Shown here: piece after piece, positions 36,215-43,823 of the stretch | Numbering within the stretch: position 1 is the stretch's first letter | Layout of the letters: every line of letters starts with the position of its first letter | Assembly (NCBI RefSeq): GCF_000718775.1 | Contig: NZ_JOCB01000075.1 | Span: 1-43,823 of the forward strand | Length of the DNA: 43,823 bases | From: Streptomyces sp. NRRL S-31 | GTDB lineage: Bacteria > Actinomycetota > Actinomycetes > Streptomycetales > Streptomycetaceae | Direction of reading: 5' to 3' | Program-made: the position numbers and the translations under genes | The notes under the pieces: model-generated | Databases searched by the model: none | Told to the model about the DNA's origin: nothing | The model's input: only the letters and a program-made list of their open reading frames with translations

Positions 36215-37633
36215 ATGACCCCTGGTTCGGGCCTCCAAGCAGGACTCAAGAACCGCCACCTGACGATGATCGCGATCGGTGGCGTCATCGGAGCCGGCCT
36301 CTTCGTCGGTTCCAGTTCCGGTATCGCCACCGCGGGACCCGGCATCCTCCTGTCGTACGCACTCGTCGGCACGCTCGTCGTCCTCGTGATGCGGATGCTG
36401 GGCGAGATGTCCGCGGCCAACCCGACGTCCGGCTCCTTCTCCGCGCACGCCGACCGTGCGCTCGGCCGCTGGGCCGGTTTCTCCATCGGCTGGCTCTACT
36501 GGTTCTTCTGGGTCGTCGTGCTCGCGGTCGAGGCGACCGCCGGCGCGAAGATCCTCGAGGGCTGGGTCCCGGCCGTCCCGCAGTGGGGCTGGGCACTGAT
36601 CGTGATGACCGTGCTGACCGCGACCAACCTGGTCTCCGTCGGCTCCTACGGCGAGTTCGAGTTCTGGTTCGCCGGGATCAAGGTCGTGGCGATCGGCGCG
36701 TTCATCGTCATCGGTCTGCTCGCCGTGTTCGGCGTGCTGCCGGGCGTCGACGCCGAGAAGGCCTCCTTCGGCAACCTCACCTCGCACGGCGGCTTCCTGC
36801 CGCACGGTCCGGGCGCGATCCTCACCGGTGTGCTGCTGGTCGTCTTCTCCTTCATGGGCAGCGAGATCGCCACCCTGGCGGCCGGTGAGTCCGAGGACCC
36901 GCAGCGGGCCGTCACCAAGTCCACCAACAGCATCATCTGGCGGATCGGCGTCTTCTACCTGGGCTCGATCCTGATCGTGGTCTCGCTGCTGCCGTGGGAC
37001 GACCCGGCCATCGGGAAGGAAGGCTCCTACGTCGCCGCCCTGGACTCGCTGGGCATCGCGCACGCCGGTCAGATCATGAACGTCATCGTGCTGACCTCGG
37101 TGCTGTCCTGTCTGAACTCCGGTCTGTACACGGCCTCCCGGATGGCCTTCTCGCTCGGCGAGCGGGGCGACGCGCCGAAGGCGTTCGCCCGGGTCAACAG
37201 CCGGGGCGTGCCGATGGCCGCGATCCTCTCCTCGGTCGTGTTCGGCTTCGTCGCCGTCTTCTTCAACTACCTGTCGCCGGACAAGATCTTCCTCTTCCTG
37301 GTGAACTCCTCCGGCGCGGTGGCCCTGTTCGTGTGGCTGGTCATCTGCTTCTCGCAGCTGCGGATGCGGAAGATCATCCAGCGCGAGGCGCCGGAGAAGC
37401 TCGTCGTGAAGATGTGGCTGTACCCGTACCTGACCTGGGCGACGGCCCTAATGATCATGGCGGTCCTGGTCTACATGCTGTTCGACACCGAGCACGACGG
37501 CCGCACGACCGTGCTGCTGTCGCTGCTGGTCGCCGCCTTCGTGCTGGTGATCGCCGTGGTCCGGGAGCGGCTCCGGGCGAACCGCCCGGCCCCCGCCGCC
37601 GAGGCCCCGGCCGACCGGGTGTCCGTCGGCTGA
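36215..37633 (+). CDS. APC family amino acid permease (GABA permease-like)
   Basis: 472 aa, twelve membrane spans. Seen: the substrate-binding first helix MIAIGGVIGAGLFVGSSSGIATAGP, the MRMLGEMSAANPTSGSFSAHA motif, and FSFMGSEIATLAAGESEDPQRAV in helix 6. This is the amino acid/GABA subgroup of secondary transporters driven by protons. Start ATG 36215 with AAAGGA 8 nt upstream. It is a close paralogue of the protein at 38689-40074. It is monocistronic and ends in a strong terminator. Confidence 0.93.
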   Translation: MTPGSGLQAGLKNRHLTMIAIGGVIGAGLFVGSSSGIATAGPGILLSYALVGTLVVLVMRMLGEMSAANPTSGSFSAHADRALGRWAGFSIGWLYWFFWVVVLAVEATAGAKILEGWVPAVPQWGWALIVMTVLTATNLVSVGSYGEFEFWFAGIKVVAIGAFIVIGLLAVFGVLPGVDAEKASFGNLTSHGGFLPHGPGAILTGVLLVVFSFMGSEIATLAAGESEDPQRAVTKSTNSIIWRIGVFYLGSILIVVSLLPWDDPAIGKEGSYVAALDSLGIAHAGQIMNVIVLTSVLSCLNSGLYTASRMAFSLGERGDAPKAFARVNSRGVPMAAILSSVVFGFVAVFFNYLSPDKIFLFLVNSSGAVALFVWLVICFSQLRMRKIIQREAPEKLVVKMWLYPYLTWATALMIMAVLVYMLFDTEHDGRTTVLLSLLVAAFVLVIAVVRERLRANRPAPAAEAPADRVSVG

Positions 37634-37666
37634 TCCCGGGGCCGGGCCGGCCCGGCACCGCATGAC

Positions 37667-37720
37667 ACGGAAGAGGTCCGCCGGACCGGGGTTCCCCCCG
37701 GTCCGGCGGACCTCTTCCGT
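37667..37720 (+). terminator. Shared terminator between the permease and bioY
   Basis: Perfect 25-bp stem (37667-37691 with 37696-37720) and a TTCC loop, between two convergent genes. It can act in both directions and is one of the longest perfect stems in the window. Confidence 0.9.
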
Positions 37721-37740
37721 GCGGAGTGCGTCGTGGGTTC

Positions 37741-38322
37741 CTAGCGCTTGCCGGCGAACTTCCACGCGGCGGGCAGCAGGCCCATCGCCAGGGCGGCCTT
37801 GAGGGCGTCCCCGATCAGGAACGGGGTGAGGCCGGCGGCGATCGCCTCGGACGCGGACAGATGCGCGGCCAGGGCCAGGTAGGGGACGCCGACGGCGTAG
37901 ATGACGGCCTCGCCGAGGACCATCGTGCCGGCCGTGCGCAGCGGGGAGCGGTCGGCGCCGCGCCGGGCCAGCGCGCCGACGAGGGCGGAGGCCAGGAGCA
38001 TGCCGAGGACGTAACCGAAGGAGACCGTGCCTGCGCCGGCCCCGCCGTCCGCGAACCACGGCACGCCCGCCACGCCGGCGACCGCGTACAGGGCGAGGGA
38101 GAGGAAGCCGCGGCGGGCGCCGAGGGCGGTGCCGACGAGCAGCGCGGCGAAGGTCTGGCCGGTCACCGGCACCGGGGAGCCGGGCACCGGCACCGCGAGC
38201 TGGGCCGCGACGCCGGTGAGCACGGCGCCGCCGACGACGAGGGCGGCGTCGCGGACGCGGGAGGCCGGCAGGAGGTCGGCGAGGACGGCGCCCGGGCGGG
38301 CGACGGCGGTGGCGGTGCTCAT
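37741..38322 (-). CDS. bioY: Biotin transporter BioY
   Basis: 193 aa, six membrane spans, the S component of an ECF transporter that takes up biotin. Seen: family blocks VPVPGSPVPVTGQTFAALLVGTALGARRGFLSLALY and the DALKAALAMGLLPAAWK end. ATG 38320-38322 with GGAG 6 nt upstream. No ECF ATPase or T component is adjacent, so it either shares modules encoded elsewhere or works alone, as some BioY proteins do. It sits between two permease genes and reads the other way. Confidence 0.93.
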   Translation of the reverse strand: MSTATAVARPGAVLADLLPASRVRDAALVVGGAVLTGVAAQLAVPVPGSPVPVTGQTFAALLVGTALGARRGFLSLALYAVAGVAGVPWFADGGAGAGTVSFGYVLGMLLASALVGALARRGADRSPLRTAGTMVLGEAVIYAVGVPYLALAAHLSASEAIAAGLTPFLIGDALKAALAMGLLPAAWKFAGKR

Positions 38323-38375
38323 GGTGACTCCGCGGGTGACGGGGACATGCTGGGACACGGTGACGCTATCCCAGG

Positions 38376-38420
38376 CCGTTCGGGCCGATCACCGTCCGCG
38401 CTCGACAAAGCGCCGAACGG
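38376..38420 (-). promoter_or_regulatory. Inverted repeat upstream of bioY
   Basis: ccgttcgg (38376-38383) and ccgaacgg (38413-38420), 29 bp apart, about 55-100 bp upstream of bioY. It could be a two-site operator. The rest of this 366-bp gap holds the promoter of the next permease. Confidence 0.3.
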
Positions 38421-38527
38421 GAGCTTGGTGGGCTCCGGACAAAGAGCGCGGCTTACACCGGCCCGGGCGTGACACTGATCACGGGGCGGAGGACGTTTCG
38501 CTCACGCGACGGTTCACGGACGCACTG

Positions 38528-38558
38528 TTGACTCCCGCCAAACGGACCCCACTAGACT
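38528..38558 (+). promoter_or_regulatory. Predicted promoter of the second permease
   Basis: -35 TTGACT (38528-38533), 19-bp spacer, -10 TAGACT (38553-38558). A start point near 38565 gives a leader of about 124 nt, long for this organism. I see no known riboswitch in it. Confidence 0.5.
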
Positions 38559-38688
38559 CCGGTCGGGTAACCGGATGTTCACCGTCCGCTCGTCGACCGT
38601 CCGGATGGTGGGCCGCCCCTTCGCCCGGGCGGACGGGCCGCCCACACTGGCGGAGTTTTTGCCCGCTCATCAGGGGAGAGCCGCGCCC

Positions 38689-40074
38689 ATGCCCAGTCGC
38701 ACCACCGAGGAGACGCCGCCGCAGCAGCGGGCGGACGGCTCCCTCTCCCACGGACTCAAACAGCGCCATCTGTCGATGATCGCCCTCGGCGGGGTGATCG
38801 GCGCCGGACTGTTCGTCGGCTCCGGCGCGGGCATCGCCGCCGCCGGCCCGTCCATCGTGATCGCCTACACCCTCTCCGGCCTGCTGGTGATGCTGGTGAT
38901 GCGGATGCTCGGCGAGATGTCGGCGGCCTACCCGTCGTCGGGCTCCTTCTCCGCCCACGCCGAACGGGCGATCGGCCCCTGGGCGGGCTTCGCCGCCGGC
39001 TGGTCGTTCTGGGTGCTGCTGTGCACGGCGGTCGGTCTGGAGGGCATCGGCGCCGCGAAGATCGTCCAGGGCTGGCTGCCGGGCACCCCGCAGTGGATGT
39101 GGGTGGCCCTGTTCATGCTGGTGTTCTGCGGCGCGAACCTGGCCGCCGTGAAGAACTTCGGCGAGTTCGAGTTCTGGTTCGCCGCGCTGAAGATCGGCGC
39201 GATCAGCCTCTTCCTGATCCTGGGCGTGCTGGCCATCGCGGGCGTGCTGCCCGGCACGGACGCCCCCGGCACCTCCCACCTCGGCGACTTCCTGCCCAAC
39301 GGCAGCGAGGGCCTGCTGGTCGGGCTGCTCGCGTCGGTCTTCGCGTACGGCGGTCTGGAGACGGTCACCATCGCGGCGGCCGAGTCCGAGGACCCGGTGC
39401 GCGGGGTCGCCTCCGCCGTCCGGACGGCGATGTGGCGCATCGCGCTGTTCTACATCGGCTCCATGGCGGTCGTCGTCACCCTCGTCCCCTGGGACTCCGC
39501 GGAGGTCGTGGAGAAGGGCCCGTACGTCGCCACCCTCGACCACCTCGGCATCCCGGGCGCGGGGAAGCTGATGAACGTGGTCGTGCTGGTCGCCCTGCTG
39601 TCCGCGATGAACGCCAACATCTACGGCTCCTCGCGCATCGCCTTCTCGCTGGTCGAGCGCGGCCAGGGCCCGAAGGCGCTGGCGCGGCTGTCCGGCGGGG
39701 TGCCCCGGATCGCGGTCCTCACCTCGTGCGTGCTGGGCTTCCTCTGCGTGCTGCTCAGCTACTGGCGGCCGGACGACGTCTTCAAGTGGCTGCTGAACAT
39801 GATCGGCGCGGTGATCCTGGTCGTCTGGATCTTCATCGCCGTCTCCCAGCTGCTGCTGCGCCGCCGCATCGAGCGCGAGGCCCCCGAGCGGCTCGTCGTG
39901 CGCATGTGGGCGTTCCCGTGGCTGACCTGGATCGCGCTGGCCGGGATGGCCGCGATCTTCGTCCTGATGGCCCGTGAGCCGGACACCCGGCTCCAGCTGT
40001 ACTCGACGGGCGGCATGACCCTGTGCCTGGCCGCGGTCGGCTACGCCCGCCAGCGGGCACGCGCCCGAGGCTGA
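38689..40074 (+). CDS. APC family amino acid permease (GABA permease-like), second copy
   Basis: 461 aa from ATG 38689 (MPSRTTEETPPQQ...), preceded by GGGGAG; a longer frame from 38575 starts too close to the predicted promoter. Twelve spans with the same signatures as its paralogue at 36215: MIALGGVIGAGLFVGSGAGIAAAGP, MRMLGEMSAAYPSSGSFSAHA, and TIAAAESEDPVRGV in helix 6. Differences at helices 3 and 6 suggest another substrate range. Monocistronic, with its own terminator. Confidence 0.93.
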   Translation: MPSRTTEETPPQQRADGSLSHGLKQRHLSMIALGGVIGAGLFVGSGAGIAAAGPSIVIAYTLSGLLVMLVMRMLGEMSAAYPSSGSFSAHAERAIGPWAGFAAGWSFWVLLCTAVGLEGIGAAKIVQGWLPGTPQWMWVALFMLVFCGANLAAVKNFGEFEFWFAALKIGAISLFLILGVLAIAGVLPGTDAPGTSHLGDFLPNGSEGLLVGLLASVFAYGGLETVTIAAAESEDPVRGVASAVRTAMWRIALFYIGSMAVVVTLVPWDSAEVVEKGPYVATLDHLGIPGAGKLMNVVVLVALLSAMNANIYGSSRIAFSLVERGQGPKALARLSGGVPRIAVLTSCVLGFLCVLLSYWRPDDVFKWLLNMIGAVILVVWIFIAVSQLLLRRRIEREAPERLVVRMWAFPWLTWIALAGMAAIFVLMAREPDTRLQLYSTGGMTLCLAAVGYARQRARARG

Positions 40075-40091
40075 ACCCCCCGGTCACCGTC

Positions 40092-40124
40092 GAAGGCCCC
40101 CACGCACGACGCGTGGGGGCCTTC
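40092..40124 (+). terminator. Terminator after the second permease
   Basis: Perfect 14-bp stem gaaggcccccacgc / gcgtgggggccttc with loop acgac, 17 nt after the stop. It can also end the convergent gene at 40183. Confidence 0.85.
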
Positions 40125-40182
40125 GTGTCGCCCGCCGCCCGCCCCGGGTGCCCGTGTCCCGGAGGCGGCCGTTCGCGCGGGG

Positions 40183-40845
40183 TCAGAGGTTGCCGAAGTC
40201 CGGGCCCTTGGTGCGGGTCCGCTTGATCTCGTAGAAGCCCGGCACCGAGGCCACGGCGACCGTGCCGTCCCACAGCCGGGCCGCCTCCTCGCCCTTCGGG
40301 GCGGGGGTGACGACGGGGCCGAAGAAGGCGATCTGCTCGCCGTCCGGACCGGGCAGGGCGATGATCGGCGTGCCGACGTCCTGGCCGACCTTCTCGATGC
40401 CCTCCTTGTGGGAGGCGCGCAGCTGGGCCTCGAACTCGAAGTCCTCCTGGCCGGCGTAGTCGATCAGCTCGGCGGGCAGGCCGACATCGGCGAGCGCGCC
40501 GGCGATGGCCTCCCGGGTCGCGCCCTCGCCATTGTTGTGAATGCGGGTGCCGAGGGCGGTGTAGAGCGGGCCGACGACCTCGTCGCCGTGCTTCTGCCAG
40601 GCCGCGGTGACCACGCGGACCGACGGCCACGCCTTGGTCGCCAGCAGCTCGCGGTAGTCCTCGGGCAGCTCCTCCAGCCTGTCCTCGTTGAGCACCGCCA
40701 GGCTCATCACGTGCCAGCGGACCTCGATGTCGCGGACCTTCTCCACCTCCAGCACCCAGCGGGAGGTCATCCAGGCCCACGGACACAGCGGGTCGAACCA
40801 GAAGTCGACGGGGGTCTTGCCGGACGAGCTGGCGGTCTCGGACAT
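40183..40845 (-). CDS. DsbA-like protein, mycothiol-dependent reductase (Rv2466c) family
   Basis: 220 aa thioredoxin fold with a helical insertion. Seen: active site DPLC21-P-W-A24-W, EVEKVRDIEVRWHVMSLAVLNE, and the cis-Pro region VGTPIIALPGPDG. Rv2466c of M. tuberculosis uses CPWC and reduces nitro compounds with mycothiol. Here the second Cys is Ala, so any thiol chemistry must be monothiol, with mycothiol as the partner. ATG 40843-40845 with GAGGAG upstream. Divergent from pepN. Confidence 0.9.
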   Translation of the reverse strand: MSETASSSGKTPVDFWFDPLCPWAWMTSRWVLEVEKVRDIEVRWHVMSLAVLNEDRLEELPEDYRELLATKAWPSVRVVTAAWQKHGDEVVGPLYTALGTRIHNNGEGATREAIAGALADVGLPAELIDYAGQEDFEFEAQLRASHKEGIEKVGQDVGTPIIALPGPDGEQIAFFGPVVTPAPKGEEAARLWDGTVAVASVPGFYEIKRTRTKGPDFGNL

Positions 40846-40986
40846 GGGGCTCCTCAGCGAGAACGTGCTTTACCGGCGTCAACGAGGCCGCCGCCACGCG
40901 CATTCCCCGCTGTCCGCCCTCAGGAGCACATGGCAGGATCGGTCCTGTTCAGCCGCCATTCGCGTGATCACGAAGGAGTTCCGTCC

Positions 40987-43569
40987 GTGCCCGGTGAGAA
41001 TCTGTCCCGCGACGAGGCCAGGGAGCGGGCCGCCCTGCTCTCCGTAGACGGGTACGAGGTGTTCCTGGACCTGAGGTCCGCCGTCGGCGACGGGAACGGC
41101 GGGGCGCGCACCTTCCGGTCGGTGACCACGGTCCGCTTCCGCTGCAACGAGCCGGGAGCGTCGAGCTTCGCCGACCTGATCGCCCCGCGGGTCACCTCCG
41201 TCTCGCTGAACGGCCGGGACCTGGACCCGGGCGAGGTCTTCGACGGCTCCCGGATCGCGCTGGAGGACCTGGCCGCGGAGAACGAGCTGGTGGTGGACGC
41301 CGAGTGCGCCTACTCGCGCACCGGCGAGGGCCTGCACCGCTTCGTCGACCCGGAGGACGGCGAGGTCTACCTGTACACCCAGTACGAGCCGGCCGACGCC
41401 CGCCGGGTGTTCGCCAACTTCGAGCAGCCCGACCTGAAGGCGCCGTACCGGTTCGAGGTGCGGGCGCCCGAGGGGTGGACGGTGTGGAGCAACAGCGCCG
41501 GTGAACTCGCCGACGGCACCTGGCGGTTCGCGGAGACGAAGCCGATCTCGACGTACATCACCTGTGTGGTGGCGGGCCCGTACCACTACGTGACGGACTC
41601 CTACCGGCGCGCCTTCGCGGACGGCACGGAGCTGGAGATCCCGCTCGGCGCGATGTGCCGCAAGGCGCTCGCCCCGCACTTCGACGCCGAGGACGTCTTC
41701 CTGGTCACCAAGCAGGGCCTGGACTTCTTCCACGACCACTTCGACTTCCCGTACCCGTTCGGGAAGTACGACCAGGCGTTCGTGCCGGAGTACAACCTGG
41801 GCGCGATGGAGAACCCGGGGATGGTGACCTTCCGGGAGGAGTACATCTTCCGCGGGAAGGTGACGCAGGCGTCGTACGAGGCGCGGGCCAACGTCATCCT
41901 GCACGAGATGGCGCACATGTGGTTCGGCGACCTGGTCACCATGGAGTGGTGGGACGACCTGTGGCTGAAGGAGTCCTTCGCCGACTTCATGGGCACGTTC
42001 GCCAACGTCGGCGCGACCCGCTTCAAGGACGCCTGGATCACCTTCGCCAACCGGCGCAAGTCCTGGGCGTACCGGGCGGACCAGCTGCCGTCCACGCATC
42101 CGGTCACGGCGGACATCCGCGACCTCCAGGACGCCAAGCTGAACTTCGACGGCATCACCTACGCCAAGGGCGCCTCGGTGCTGAAGCAGCTGGTGGCGTA
42201 CGTCGGCCAGGACGCGTTCCTGGAGGGCGCCCGGCGTTACTTCAAGCGCCACGCGTACGGCAACACCCGGCTGGGCGACCTGCTGTCGGTGCTGGCCGAG
42301 ACGAGCGGCCGGGACATGACGGAATGGGCGCGCTCCTGGCTCCAGACGGCCGGGGTGAACTCGCTGACCCCGCAGGTGCTGCTGGACACCACGGGCGGCC
42401 GGATCGCCGAGCTGGCGGTGGTCCAGGAGGCCCCGGAGTCGCACCCGCGGCTGCGCCCGCACCGGGTCGCGGTGGGCCTGTACCGGCGGACGCCCGAGGG
42501 CGCGCTGGAGCGGTACGCCCGCGTGGAGACGGACCTGCACGAGCCGCGCACGGTGGTGGCGGAGCTGGCCGGCGCCGAGGCGCCGGAGCTGGTGCTGGTC
42601 AACGACGACGACCTCACCTACTGCAAGATCCGGTTCGACGAGAACTCGCTGGAGACGCTGCGCACGGACCTGGGCGCGCTGACCGATCCGCTGGCGCGTG
42701 CCCTGTGCTGGTCGGCGCTGTGGAACATGACCCGGGACGGGCTGCTGCCGGCGCGGGACTTCATCGGCCTGGTGCTGCGGTTCGCGGGCCGGGAGTCGGA
42801 CATCGGCGTGCTCCAGATGCTGCACGCCTGGGCGAACACGGCGCTGGTGCACTACGCGGCGCCCGCCTGGCGGGAGCGGGGCGGGGAGCTGCTGGCCGAG
42901 GGGGCGCTCGGGGAGCTGCGGTCGGCCGAGCCGGGCAGTGAGCACCAGCTGGCCTGGGCACGGTTCTTCGCCGCCGTGGCCGCCGCCGAGCCGGACCTGA
43001 AGCTGCTGCGGGAGCTGCTGGACGGCACGACCGAGGTCGAGGGCCTGGTGGTGGACCAGGAGCTGCGCTGGGCGTTCCTGGGGCCGCTGGCGGCGCACGG
43101 CGCGGCCGACGAGTCGGTGCTGGCGGCGGAACTGGCCCGGGACGACACGGCGTCCGGCAAGCGGCACCAGGTGCGCTGCCTGGCCGCGCGGCCGTCGGCG
43201 GCGGTGAAGGCGCAGGCGTGGGCGCAGGTCGTGGAGTCCGACGCGCTGTCGAACGCGCTGGTGGAGGCGACGATCGCGGGCTTCCAGCAGCCGTCGCAGC
43301 GGGAGCTGACCGCGCCGTACGCGCAGCTGTACTTCGCCGCGATCGAGCGGGTGTGGCGGGAGCGGTCGATCCAGATCGGCATGGACGTGGTGCGGGGCCT
43401 GTTCCCGGCGTTCCAGGACCGGCAGGGGACGCTGGACGCGACGGACGCGTGGCTCTCGGCCCACGCGGACGCGGCTCCGGCGCTGCGCCGGCTGGTGCTG
43501 GAGGCGCGGGACGACCTGGCGCGGGGCCTGCGCGCACAGGCGTCCGACGCGACGGCCGCCGACCGCTGA
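40987..43569 (+). CDS. pepN: M1 family aminopeptidase N
   Basis: 860 aa cytosolic zinc aminopeptidase that removes N-terminal residues from peptides. Seen: exopeptidase motif GAMEN (~272-276), zinc site H306-E-x-x-H310 with distal E329 (HEMAHMWFGDLVTMEWWDDLWLKESF), YAKGASVLKQL, and the long helical C-terminal domain (~520-860). GTG start at 40987-40989 with GAAGGAG 8 nt upstream; the open frame to the left of it lacks family similarity. Length is normal for the actinobacterial form. Confidence 0.96.
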   Translation: MPGENLSRDEARERAALLSVDGYEVFLDLRSAVGDGNGGARTFRSVTTVRFRCNEPGASSFADLIAPRVTSVSLNGRDLDPGEVFDGSRIALEDLAAENELVVDAECAYSRTGEGLHRFVDPEDGEVYLYTQYEPADARRVFANFEQPDLKAPYRFEVRAPEGWTVWSNSAGELADGTWRFAETKPISTYITCVVAGPYHYVTDSYRRAFADGTELEIPLGAMCRKALAPHFDAEDVFLVTKQGLDFFHDHFDFPYPFGKYDQAFVPEYNLGAMENPGMVTFREEYIFRGKVTQASYEARANVILHEMAHMWFGDLVTMEWWDDLWLKESFADFMGTFANVGATRFKDAWITFANRRKSWAYRADQLPSTHPVTADIRDLQDAKLNFDGITYAKGASVLKQLVAYVGQDAFLEGARRYFKRHAYGNTRLGDLLSVLAETSGRDMTEWARSWLQTAGVNSLTPQVLLDTTGGRIAELAVVQEAPESHPRLRPHRVAVGLYRRTPEGALERYARVETDLHEPRTVVAELAGAEAPELVLVNDDDLTYCKIRFDENSLETLRTDLGALTDPLARALCWSALWNMTRDGLLPARDFIGLVLRFAGRESDIGVLQMLHAWANTALVHYAAPAWRERGGELLAEGALGELRSAEPGSEHQLAWARFFAAVAAAEPDLKLLRELLDGTTEVEGLVVDQELRWAFLGPLAAHGAADESVLAAELARDDTASGKRHQVRCLAARPSAAVKAQAWAQVVESDALSNALVEATIAGFQQPSQRELTAPYAQLYFAAIERVWRERSIQIGMDVVRGLFPAFQDRQGTLDATDAWLSAHADAAPALRRLVLEARDDLARGLRAQASDATAADR

Positions 43570-43628
43570 GCCTTGGCCTGGGCCTGCCCGGGCGGTGACC
43601 GTTACGAGATCCGGGCAGTCCTGGCCGT

Positions 43629-43664
43629 AACCCCTGGTCCGCACCTGATCGGACCAGGGGTTTT
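43629..43664 (+). terminator. Terminator after pepN
   Basis: 13-bp stem aacccctggtccg / cggaccaggggtt, 8-nt loop, followed by T residues; 60 nt after the pepN stop. Confidence 0.85.
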
Positions 43665-43707
43665 CGCGTCCTCCTCGGCATCCGAACACCTGACCTTTAG
43701 TCCCGCC

Positions 43708-43736
43708 TTGTCCGTATTTCTCGACGGGCGTGTAAC
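43708..43736 (+). promoter_or_regulatory. Predicted promoter overlapping a dyad at the window end
   Basis: -35 TTGTCC (43708-43713), 17-bp spacer, -10 TGTAAC (43731-43736). The -10 is the first half of the dyad gtaac-agcg-gttac, so a protein bound there would block the promoter. Confidence 0.45.
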
Positions 43737-43823
43737 AGCGGTTACGGGCGGGACGGAGGGCGGGAATGCCGACGCCATGACCCACAACACCCCGCTCTCC
43801 CCCCGCCCGTAACCGCTGTTACA
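43731..43823. repeat. Perfect 22-bp inverted repeat at the window end
   Basis: Arms 43731-43752 and 43802-43823 are exact reverse complements, 49 bp apart; the right arm reaches the window edge and may go further. Each arm contains the dyad gtaac-agcg-gttac. Between them lies a possible 11-residue frame (ATG 43777 to TAA 43812, MTHNTPLSPRP) whose stop codon is in the right arm. Confidence 0.85.

Noticed and set aside
40879..43785. 968-codon leftward frame opposite pepN, and other long frames opposite mreB, valS, folC, clpX and tig
   Set aside because: In DNA this GC-rich, the strand opposite a real gene is often free of stops. These frames have abnormal composition and no motifs, while the opposite strand carries clear families.

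Overview
The window is chromosomal DNA from a Streptomyces-type actinomycete. GC content is very high, third codon positions are almost always G or C, GTG and TTG starts are common, and the gene order follows the rne - mreBCD/pbp2/rodA - ndk - folC - valS - clpX - clpP2/clpP1 - tig ... pepN segment that I know from Streptomyces chromosomes (roughly SCO2599 to SCO2643 in S. coelicolor). This assignment rests on recalled family sequences and gene order, not on a database search.

Left part (1-10.4 kb). All main genes read leftward. They are the 5' part of ribonuclease E/G, with a repeat-rich N-terminal extension that looks frameshifted; a TIGR03936/DUF2344 protein; a membrane protein built from internal repeats; a truncated and frameshifted cytochrome P450; a 685-residue protein joining a coiled coil, an Mrr-type nuclease domain and a TerD domain; a TIGR03960 radical SAM protein; and a CYTH-CHAD protein. 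The TIGR03960 and TIGR03936 genes are usually close neighbours. Here about 4.7 kb separates them, including the nuclease gene, the P450 remnant and sequence less GC-rich than its surroundings. This is the accessory part of the window and holds its most interesting gene.

Core part (10.5-28.9 kb). The leftward cell-shape cluster mreB-mreC-mreD-pbp2-rodA makes the elongation-type peptidoglycan machine. It is followed upstream by ndk, a DUF4233 membrane protein, folC and valS. A rightward gene for a Pro/Gly/Gln-rich single-pass membrane protein sits between valS and the leftward clpX, clpP2, clpP1 and tig group (protein quality control). A near-consensus ClgR box lies about 59 bp upstream of a predicted clpP1 start point. 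Strong hairpin terminators mark most transcription-unit ends.

Right part (28.8-43.8 kb). Divergent tRNA-Pro(UGG) and tRNA-Gly(UCC) genes are followed by a 67-residue membrane protein, an acyltransferase-3 protein, an HD-domain protein, a membrane-anchored SpoIIE-type phosphatase, an Eis-like acetyltransferase, a Nei/Fpg DNA glycosylase, rpiB, two paralogous amino-acid permeases flanking bioY, a DsbA-like Rv2466c-family protein and the M1 aminopeptidase pepN. The window ends inside a promoter region that carries a perfect 22-bp inverted repeat.
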